Shown here: positions 14,900-22,898 of the stretch, in pieces | How positions within the stretch are numbered: the first letter of the stretch is position 1 | Layout of the letters: each line of letters begins with the position of its first letter | DNA from: an uncultured Alphaproteobacteria bacterium | GTDB lineage: Bacteria > Pseudomonadota > Alphaproteobacteria > Micavibrionales > Micavibrionaceae | Assembly: GCA_946481105.1 (NCBI GenBank) | Contig: CAMLMM010000030.1 | Coordinates: 1 to 22,898 of the forward strand | Length of the DNA stretch: 22,898 bases | Direction of reading: 5' to 3' | Program-made: the position numbers and the translations under genes | Notes under the pieces: model-generated | What the model was told of the DNA's origin: nothing | What the model saw: only the letters and a program-made list of their open reading frames with translations | Database searches by the model: none

Positions 14900-16353
14900 T
14901 ATGTGTTCCTATTTCTGTCGCTGATAGCATCCTCAGCCGCGCGGATAATCGCGCGGGCTTTATGCACCGTTTCTTGGTATTCGCTTTCCGGATTGCTGTC
15001 CGCCACGATTCCGGCCCCGGCCTGAATATGCACTTTGCCGTCTTTGGCGAGCGCAGTGCGGAGGGCGATACAGACGTCAATGACGCCATTTCCGCCGAGA
15101 TAGCCAACGCCGCCGCCGTAAAATTTACGCTGGACGTTCTCCAGTTCATCGATGATTTCCATGGCGCGGATTTTCGGTGCGCCGCTGACTGTGCCTGCCG
15201 GGAACCCGGCCATCAAGGCATCAAGCGAGTCGATATCATCGCGCAGTTCACCTTCAACATTCGATACGATATGCATGACATGCGAATAATTTTCGACGAA
15301 GAATTTATCGGTCACGGTCACGCTGCCGATTTTAGCCACGCGTCCGACATCGTTGCGTCCCAGATCAAGCAGCATAAGGTGTTCCGCCAGTTCCTTCGGA
15401 TCGTTCAATAAGTCTTCGCGCAGGGCTTTATCTTCTTCGGCATTTTTGCCGCGCGGGCGCGTTCCGGCAATCGGGCGGATCGTGACTTTGCCATCCCGGA
15501 CACGGACCAGAATTTCCGGGCTGGAGCCGATCAGTGCAAAGCCTGGAAATTGAAAGAAAAACAGGAAAGGTGACGGGTTCAGGCGGCGCAGGGAGCGGTA
15601 CAAGGCAAACGGCGGCAGGTCGAAATCGATGCTAAAACGTTGCGACGGCACGACCTGAAAAATATCGCCGCTGCGGATATATTCCTTGGCTTTTTCGACG
15701 ACAGCTATGAACTCCGGATGCGTCATATTCGATGATACGGCAAGAGGTGTTGCAAGTTTTGTATCGGCGGGCTGTGTTGGCACCGGAGCGGCAAGCACAT
15801 CCTTAATATAGGCAATCCGGTTTAAAGCATCCTGATAGATATCAACAGCATCTTTACCGGAGCCGACATGATCATAGACTGGCGCAATGATGCATATTTT
15901 ATGCATGATGTTATCAAAGATCAGCAGAATGCGCGGACGGATAAAAATTGAATCCGTCATGTTCAGTGGGTCGGGATTTTTGTTGGGTATGTTTTCAACA
16001 TGGCGGATCATGTCATAGGCTATGTACCCGAACAGGCCGGAACCTGCCATCGGTGGCAAGCCTTCAGGAAGATTGGTGATTGCCGATTGTTTTAGATATT
16101 CACGCAGCGATTGGAGCGGGTCGGCGTGTTCTTCAGCTTTCCAGATCAGGTCCTGGTCGATACCAAGAATGGTGTAACGGCCGAGGACGGCTCCGCCTTC
16201 GACGGATTCCAGAAGGAAGGCGTAATCTTTTCCTTGCGATAGCTTCAGATAGGCTGATACGGGCGTATCCAGGTCGGCAGCCATCCAGTCAAAGACAATC
16301 TGATTTTTTCGGGCGGTATAAGCCGTCAGAAAGGCGTCATATCCGTCCGTCAT
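14899..16353 (-). CDS. trpE: Anthranilate synthase component I
   Basis: A 484-residue chorismate-using enzyme making anthranilate with TrpG. The N-terminal domain has the LLES motif (47-50) of the tryptophan feedback site. The C-terminal chorismate-binding domain shows FQVVPSQRF, IGSSPEILVRV, RPIAGTRPRG, DLGRNDVGRVA, FPAGTVSGAPK and QAGAGIVADSNPESEY. The LLES motif and the adjacent trpG argue for TrpE over PabB. The start follows the ppiD stop by a single base, with GGCGGA about 6 nt upstream inside the last ppiD codons. There is therefore no space for a trp leader peptide or attenuator; expression is tied to the ppiD promoter. Confidence 0.97.
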   Translation of the reverse strand: MTDGYDAFLTAYTARKNQIVFDWMAADLDTPVSAYLKLSQGKDYAFLLESVEGGAVLGRYTILGIDQDLIWKAEEHADPLQSLREYLKQSAITNLPEGLPPMAGSGLFGYIAYDMIRHVENIPNKNPDPLNMTDSIFIRPRILLIFDNIMHKICIIAPVYDHVGSGKDAVDIYQDALNRIAYIKDVLAAPVPTQPADTKLATPLAVSSNMTHPEFIAVVEKAKEYIRSGDIFQVVPSQRFSIDFDLPPFALYRSLRRLNPSPFLFFFQFPGFALIGSSPEILVRVRDGKVTIRPIAGTRPRGKNAEEDKALREDLLNDPKELAEHLMLLDLGRNDVGRVAKIGSVTVTDKFFVENYSHVMHIVSNVEGELRDDIDSLDALMAGFPAGTVSGAPKIRAMEIIDELENVQRKFYGGGVGYLGGNGVIDVCIALRTALAKDGKVHIQAGAGIVADSNPESEYQETVHKARAIIRAAEDAISDRNRNT

Positions 16354-16354
16354 T

Positions 16355-18226
16355 TTATTCCGCCTTGTTATCTGTCTGCCCGTAGGTGCGTTTCAACAGG
16401 TCACGGTTGATTTCGATTGGGTAATCTTTTTGCAGGGATGTCACAAATAACTGCAGGTTGGTGTTGGCCGCATCATCCGCCAGTTGTTTGCGAAAATCTG
16501 CATCCACATCGCCTTTACCCAAGGTAATGCCGGTCACGCGCCCAACATAGATGCCTTGCTTTTCCCCGGAGCTTGCCATGATAATTTTGCCTTCAGGCGC
16601 ATCCATAAAGCGGAAAGCCACATCGCGGGGAATATCGGCTTTTTCTGGGGCCAGGCGTTGCAGTGATTTAATGGTCTGCAGTTTTTCAGCACGGTCAGAT
16701 AACTTGGCTTTGCCATCATTGATGTCGCTGACCAGTTTTTGCATGGTGGTCAGATTGGCCTGCATCTGTTTTTCGGCAATCCAGCGTTTTGTCAGGTCGT
16801 CTTTGATTGACGCAAATTCCTGCGGGGAAGCAGGGGTGATTTTATCGACACGCACCGAATACAGCATCTTCGGGTTGATATCCGAGAGCGAGCTTGGCTC
16901 GTTTTCGGCTATGCTGAACGCCTTTGCCAGAACGGCAGGGGCTTTATCGCCAGCAAAAGACAATTGTTTGATATCCTGCAGGTCGGCAGAGGCATCTTTG
17001 ATTGTCGTGAGTGTAAGACTGTATTCCTTGGCAATGTCCTCAAAGCTTTCGCCAGCGGCCATGCGGTCATCAACCTCGCTCACGAATTCGTAATATGCGT
17101 CGCCGGATTTTTGCTCCTCCAGTTCCTTTTTGATTTCAGCTGAAACATCCGCATAAGATTGTATATGGCTGGCGGTAACGGCGGTTACTTTGATAACGTG
17201 CCATCCCAGAGGGGTTTGCACCGGGCCGACCATATCGCCTTCTTTAGCAGCAAAAACTGGGTCAGCAATAAGAGTGGGGAGCCCGGCCTTTTCAAATTTA
17301 TTAATGGCAGCGTAAGCTTTTGTATTACCGGTTACGGTTTTGACGGCCTCCTTGATGGATGAACCGGATTTTACCTTGGCCATCACAGCATCCGCTGATT
17401 TTTTGTCATTGAGGACAGCCTGTTCCAGCGTGCGCTCTTCAGTTTTTTGGAATTTATCCTGATTCTGGTCATAGAACGCTTTTATATCGGCTTCGGCAAC
17501 ATCAGCTTTATTATTGAGCTTGGACGTGTCCAGTACCGCCACGGTAAAGCTGCGCCGTTCAGGATTCATGTAGCTGCTTTTCACTGTTTCATAATAGTCC
17601 TTGAGGTCAGCGTCGGTTGGCTTCAAGCTGGCACCGGCACTTGAATTCGGAACAAAAATATATTCAACCGAACGTGTTTCATTGCGGAATGCTGAAATCG
17701 CGGCCACTTGCGCAGATGGGATATAGCTTGCGGATGATATGGCGTTGCGTAGGACATTTGAGGCGGTTTCCTGGCGTAGAATGGAAACCAGCTGCTGTTC
17801 ACTCAGCCCCTGCATTTGCAGAAATTTATTCAGAGCGTCTTTTTCTGAAACGCCGTCGGTTTTGAAGGTGCCTATAATATCCCGTACCTGTTCGGCGATA
17901 AAATTATCCGCAACACGTATACCGTATTTCGCCGTGCTGCGTCTCATAACAATGCCCATAATTTCGCTCTGCAGGACATTATCAACGATGCCCAGTTCAT
18001 AAGCCTGGGCGGCTTCGATATTCTGCGCACGCAAGGCGTTCGTCAGGCGTGAATTGAATTCGGCAATTTTAACTGGCTCACCATCAACCTTGGCCACGTC
18101 GGTTGTTGTTACGCCGTTGCGGAAAAATCCATTCCAGTCCGACAGCATCAGCCCTGCCGCGCCTGCGACCAGCAGGCCGAGAAAAAGAGCCGAGAAAAAA
18201 CCTTTTCGCATTGAACGAAGTAACAT
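16355..18226 (-). CDS. ppiD: PpiD/SurA-type membrane-anchored peptidyl-prolyl isomerase
   Basis: About 623 residues. A basic N-terminus and one membrane helix (roughly residues 9-27, FFSALFLGLLVAGAAGLML) anchor a large periplasmic part. A SurA_N-like chaperone region follows (VDGEPVKIAEFNSRL through the LQSEIMG helices). A parvulin-like PPIC domain lies around 260-360, ending GPVQTPLGWHVIKV, and then a long C-terminal helical region. The family helps fold outer-membrane and secreted proteins near the Sec channel. The frame opens at an ATG at 18238, but the ATG four codons later (18226) is preferred: GAGG lies 6 nt before it, whereas the first has no ribosome site. It heads a same-strand run with trpE-trpG-trpD-trpC-lexA. 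Confidence 0.9.
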   Translation of the reverse strand: MLLRSMRKGFFSALFLGLLVAGAAGLMLSDWNGFFRNGVTTTDVAKVDGEPVKIAEFNSRLTNALRAQNIEAAQAYELGIVDNVLQSEIMGIVMRRSTAKYGIRVADNFIAEQVRDIIGTFKTDGVSEKDALNKFLQMQGLSEQQLVSILRQETASNVLRNAISSASYIPSAQVAAISAFRNETRSVEYIFVPNSSAGASLKPTDADLKDYYETVKSSYMNPERRSFTVAVLDTSKLNNKADVAEADIKAFYDQNQDKFQKTEERTLEQAVLNDKKSADAVMAKVKSGSSIKEAVKTVTGNTKAYAAINKFEKAGLPTLIADPVFAAKEGDMVGPVQTPLGWHVIKVTAVTASHIQSYADVSAEIKKELEEQKSGDAYYEFVSEVDDRMAAGESFEDIAKEYSLTLTTIKDASADLQDIKQLSFAGDKAPAVLAKAFSIAENEPSSLSDINPKMLYSVRVDKITPASPQEFASIKDDLTKRWIAEKQMQANLTTMQKLVSDINDGKAKLSDRAEKLQTIKSLQRLAPEKADIPRDVAFRFMDAPEGKIIMASSGEKQGIYVGRVTGITLGKGDVDADFRKQLADDAANTNLQLFVTSLQKDYPIEINRDLLKRTYGQTDNKAE

Positions 18227-18256
18227 CAGAATCCTCATAGTGTTTTTAGACGTGCG

Positions 18257-18285
18257 ACTATAGACAAGCTATCTTGCCATGCCAA
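18257..18285 (-). promoter_or_regulatory. Promoter of the ppiD-trpEGDC operon
   Basis: A -35 TTGGCA (18280-18285), 17-bp spacer and a -10 TATAGT (18257-18262) on the minus strand: five of six matches in each box. The start is near 18250, leaving a leader of about 24 nt to the ATG at 18226. Its -35 abuts the -35 of tpiA on the other strand. Confidence 0.65.
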
Positions 18286-18302
18286 GGGCGGTTAGTTATA
18301 GA
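18274..18302 (+). promoter_or_regulatory. tpiA promoter, predicted leaderless start
   Basis: A -35 TTGCCA (18274-18279), 17-bp spacer and a -10 TATAGA (18297-18302). The tpiA ATG begins 7 nt after the -10, which is where transcription should start, so the mRNA may have no 5' leader. The only purine-rich stretch before the ATG (AAGG) is one base away, too close for a ribosome site. Confidence 0.55.
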
Positions 18303-18308
18303 TAAGGC

Positions 18309-19049
18309 ATGACAACACAGAAAAAATTGATTGCCGGAAACTGGAAGATGAATGGGACACTGGCTGCAGCCAAATCCCTGATTGAGGCATTACAAGCAAC
18401 ACCAGCCAAAACGGGCGTCGAGATATGCGTATGCCCTCCCTTTGTTCATATTGGCGCAGTAAAGCAGGCATTATCCGGCGGTATTGGGCTGGGGGCGCAG
18501 GATTGCGCCGACCGGGAGAATGGGGCCTATACAGGTGATATTTCGGCGGCGATGCTGGCGGATTGCGGTTGTAAATACGTAATTCTAGGGCATTCCGAGC
18601 GCCGTCAGGGGCATGGCGAGAAGGATGGCTTGATTGCGGAAAAAGCACGTCTGGCGCATCAGGCTGGATTGACCACTATTATATGTGTAGGTGAGACAGA
18701 AGCTGAACGCACCGCCGGGCAGCAAAATGAAGTTGTCATAACTCAATTGCAGGGATCCATTCCATCTATGGCTACCGCTAAAAACCTGGTTATTGCCTAT
18801 GAACCTGTCTGGGCCATCGGCACCGGGAAAACCGCCACACTGGATGATATTCAAAATATGCATGGGGTTATTCGCAAATTCCTGCAGGAAAAACTGGACA
18901 ATTCCGCCGATATCCGTATTTTGTACGGCGGTTCGGTCAAGCCCGAAAATGCCCAGGCCATTCTGGCTGTTGATAATGTCGACGGGGCACTGGTTGGCGG
19001 AGCGAGCCTCAAGGCGGATCAGTTCCTGGCTATTGTCAACGCGGCCTGA
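18309..19049 (+). CDS. tpiA: Triosephosphate isomerase
   Basis: A 246-residue TIM barrel interconverting dihydroxyacetone phosphate and glyceraldehyde 3-phosphate. The N-terminal GNWKMNG contains Lys13; the electrophile His95 is in VILGHSERR; the catalytic base Glu165 is in IAYEPVWAIGTGKTA, whose second half is the start of the mobile loop. The phosphate-binding YGGSVKPENA and DGALVGGASL close the barrel. All catalytic residues are intact. It leads a tpiA-secG-pyrG run, with 30 nt to secG. The start is fixed by homology at the ATG at 18309, and translation probably begins on a leaderless message. Confidence 0.98.
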   Translation: MTTQKKLIAGNWKMNGTLAAAKSLIEALQATPAKTGVEICVCPPFVHIGAVKQALSGGIGLGAQDCADRENGAYTGDISAAMLADCGCKYVILGHSERRQGHGEKDGLIAEKARLAHQAGLTTIICVGETEAERTAGQQNEVVITQLQGSIPSMATAKNLVIAYEPVWAIGTGKTATLDDIQNMHGVIRKFLQEKLDNSADIRILYGGSVKPENAQAILAVDNVDGALVGGASLKADQFLAIVNAA

Positions 19050-19079
19050 CTGTATAAATAAAGTAAGAAGAGATTTTTT

Positions 19080-21076
<1,997 letters not shown>

Positions 21077-21128
21077 GTGCGGCGCACTGTGAAAAACTTC
21101 AATTAAAAGTTTGACAATTCGTAACAAA

Positions 21129-21170
21129 CCCTCTAATTCGCTATCCATAATAAATATTATATTAGAGAGG
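21129..21170 (+). promoter_or_regulatory. Hairpin or operator masking the ribosome site of the 21179 gene
   Basis: CTCTAAT (21131-21137) is the exact complement of ATTAGAG (21161-21167), extended by CC/GG (21129-21130 with 21169-21170) across a bulged A. An inner ATAATA/TATTAT (21147-21152 with 21155-21160) stacks directly on it. The 3' arm contains the Shine-Dalgarno GAGAGG (21165-21170), 8 nt before the ATG. It could act as an AU-rich translational switch if the message starts upstream, or as a DNA operator if it starts inside. TTGACA at 21111-21116 is a perfect -35, but the matching -10 is poor. Confidence 0.5.
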
Positions 21171-21178
21171 TCTTTTTT

Positions 21179-21481
21179 ATGAGTGCAGTATTTCCAGTTA
21201 CCAAAGCCCCCACATCTGTTCCGGCTGTTTTGGATGAATTTAAATTGCATGGTTGGAGTAATGAACAAAAACCAGGGAAACTTGTTGCCCCTCAGTATGC
21301 GATTTACAACGGGATGACTTATGTTGAAGGAAAATGCTTAAACACCGGAGCGCTTGTTCAGGCTTTCAAAAACACAGACCCTGATGATGAAAGAAATCTG
21401 CGTGGTTTAGGTTTTAAGCACAATCCAGATCTAGATATGCCAACTATCAGTTCTAATCCCAGCAAGCGTGAGCCTGCATAA
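21179..21481 (+). CDS. Small hypothetical protein, 100 residues
   Basis: A soluble, hydrophilic protein with no signal peptide or membrane helix; I do not recognise it. It begins MSAVFPVTKAPTSVPAVLDEF, has a central PQYAIYNGMTYVEGKCLNTGALVQAF, and ends in a charged tail (NPSKREPA). A good ribosome site (GAGAGG, 8 nt) lies inside the hairpin described at 21129-21170, and a TTGACA -35 is upstream, so it should be a real gene. Base composition is more AT-rich than the flanking pyrG and kdsA. It is followed after one base by another small gene, so they form a two-gene unit ending at 21705-21739. Confidence 0.72.
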   Translation: MSAVFPVTKAPTSVPAVLDEFKLHGWSNEQKPGKLVAPQYAIYNGMTYVEGKCLNTGALVQAFKNTDPDDERNLRGLGFKHNPDLDMPTISSNPSKREPA

Positions 21482-21482
21482 C

Positions 21483-21683
21483 ATGGCACGTGAACTTACA
21501 CATCGTGAGCAGATGGACAATCAGAATAGCCCTGTATTTGCTTTTTTTGCGGCCGTGGCTGTTGTGGGCGCTGTTGTTGGCGGAAGTAAGTCTGTTCCAG
21601 AAGCAAAACCAGCCCGTGTAACTCCGGCAGTTCATGTCGTTCCGGCTGCAGCCGTTGCGGCGAGTGCGCCGAAGCTGCGTTAA
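21483..21683 (+). CDS. Small single-helix membrane protein, 66 residues
   Basis: The predicted protein has a charged N-terminus (MARELTHREQMDNQ), one membrane helix (SPVFAFFAAVAVVGAVVGG, about residues 16-34) and an Ala/Pro/Val-rich tail ending APKLR. The frame opens at GTG 21468 inside the previous gene, but the ATG at 21483, one base after the preceding TAA, fits stop/start coupling. The ATG at 21513 is an alternative. No strong ribosome site is visible. Function unknown. It stops 21 nt before a strong terminator, which supports it being transcribed. Confidence 0.5.
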   Translation: MARELTHREQMDNQNSPVFAFFAAVAVVGAVVGGSKSVPEAKPARVTPAVHVVPAAAVAASAPKLR

Positions 21684-21704
21684 AAAGTTTTCTAGTTACT
21701 GCGT

Positions 21705-21739
21705 AAGAAAACCCGGCGAGCAATCACCGGGTTTTTCTT
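21705..21739. terminator. Strong bidirectional intrinsic terminator
   Basis: AAGAAAACCCGG (21705-21716) pairs with CCGGGTTTTTCTT (21727-21739) with one bulged base and a 10-nt loop, giving a GC-rich core flanked by A and T tracts on both sides. It lies between the stops of the convergent small genes ending at 21683 and 21766 and should work for both strands. Confidence 0.88.
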
Positions 21740-21765
21740 ATAAAAGCGGGAGAATGCCATGCTGT

Positions 21766-21999
21766 TTATGGGGCCATCGGAAAATCAAATACCAGCGTTG
21801 ATCCAGGGGCCATATGAGGCGCGGCCATGGTTGCGAATGACACGTCTTGCGGCGGTGCTGATGCTGCCGATTCTGCAGGGGTAGGTACAGCAGGGAAAGC
21901 TGCGTCTGCTGCTTGCGGAGTGTCTTGAAGGGCTGACAATGCAAATGTCAGGGCGGTCATGCCAGCAAGAAGCGCGGGTTTCTGCATATTATGTTTCAT
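21766..21999 (-). CDS. Small exported Ala/Pro-rich protein, 77 residues
   Basis: The N-terminus MKHNMQKPALLAGMTALTFALSAL is a plausible signal sequence: basic start then hydrophobic core. The rest is Ala/Pro-rich with no recognisable domain (FPAVPTPAESAASAPP, then MAPGSTLVFDFPMAP). Start and expression signals are good: AAGGAG 8 nt before the ATG at 21999, a candidate promoter at 22029-22058, and a shared terminator after the stop. No function can be assigned. It converges on the two small plus-strand genes and is divergent from kdsA. Confidence 0.68.
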   Translation of the reverse strand: MKHNMQKPALLAGMTALTFALSALQDTPQAADAAFPAVPTPAESAASAPPQDVSFATMAAPHMAPGSTLVFDFPMAP

Positions 22000-22028
22000 T
22001 AATTCGACTCCTTATTATTTTCTATTGC

Positions 22029-22058
22029 CATATACATGCCTATTGTGCATTGCGTCAA
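22029..22058 (-). promoter_or_regulatory. Promoter of the 21766-21999 gene
   Basis: A -35 TTGACG (22053-22058) and a -10 TATATG (22029-22034) on the minus strand with an 18-bp spacer; GTATAT one base upstream gives 17 bp. The leader is about 25 nt and carries AAGGAG. Confidence 0.5.
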
Positions 22059-22123
22059 GAAAATATTGCAGCGCAGCGACATCTCTATCTACACGAAATC
22101 ACAATGTTTTTTTGCGGGAGGTG

Positions 22124-22898
<775 letters not shown>

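Noticed and set aside
16354..16400. trp leader peptide or attenuator before trpE
   Set aside because: trpE starts one base after the ppiD stop, and no Trp-codon leader or alternative hairpins are visible there.

Overview
The window reads as a gene-dense stretch of an alphaproteobacterial chromosome of moderate GC (roughly half G+C by eye). Evidence for this placement: LexA has the alphaproteobacterial form (MLTRKQ... start, PSFDEMKDALDL recognition helix region) with a near-consensus GTTC-N7-GTTC operator in front of it. The blocks gltX / comEC / lexA / trpC-trpD-trpG-trpE and ppiD / tpiA-secG-pyrG-(kdsA) are also arrangements familiar from that class. I cannot name a genus from the sequence alone. 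There are no rRNA or tRNA genes, CRISPR arrays, insertion sequences or phage genes, and no gene-free stretch reaches 300 bases (the longest is 192 bp, 492-684).

Layout. 1-491 (-): 5' part of an asparaginase. 492-684: a large imperfect inverted repeat. 685-2232 (-): single-chain glycyl-tRNA synthetase. 2379-2945 (-): secreted Thr/Gly-rich repeat protein with its own terminator. 3013-3504 (+): GNAT acetyltransferase, ending tail to tail with an unknown 114-residue protein (3501-3845, -). 3993-6668 (+): pyruvate phosphate dikinase. 6665-7105 and 7221-7628 (-): two paralogous stand-alone receiver-domain proteins. 7703-8245 (-): small exported protein, just downstream of gltX (8255-9655, -). 9691-11811 (+): ComEC. 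11805-12470 (-): LexA. 12514-16353 (-): trpE-trpG-trpD-trpC with overlapping starts and stops. 16355-18226 (-): PpiD/SurA-type foldase heading the trp-lexA run. 18309-21061 (+): tpiA-secG-pyrG. 21179-21999: three small lineage-specific genes converging on a strong shared terminator. 22159-22898 (+): 5' part of kdsA.

How the genes relate. ppiD, trpE, trpG, trpD, trpC and lexA run on one strand with 1-nt gaps or stop/start overlaps up to trpC. They start from one good sigma70-like promoter in the ppiD/tpiA gap. lexA has a second, internal promoter placed in the 3' end of trpC, with a LexA box just downstream of its -10, so SOS autoregulation can be independent of trp transcription. The ppiD and tpiA promoters are divergent with abutting -35 boxes. 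tpiA, and less clearly gltX and kdsA, show a promoter geometry that would start transcription on the A of the start ATG (leaderless mRNA). Several convergent gene pairs overlap at their stop codons with no room for an intrinsic terminator.

Nothing here is clearly a new multi-gene system. The most interesting items are the small-gene insertion between pyrG and kdsA with a hairpin masking its ribosome binding site, the overlapping divergent promoters and candidate leaderless starts, the LexA-controlled promoter inside trpC, and the REP/BIME-like inverted repeat.
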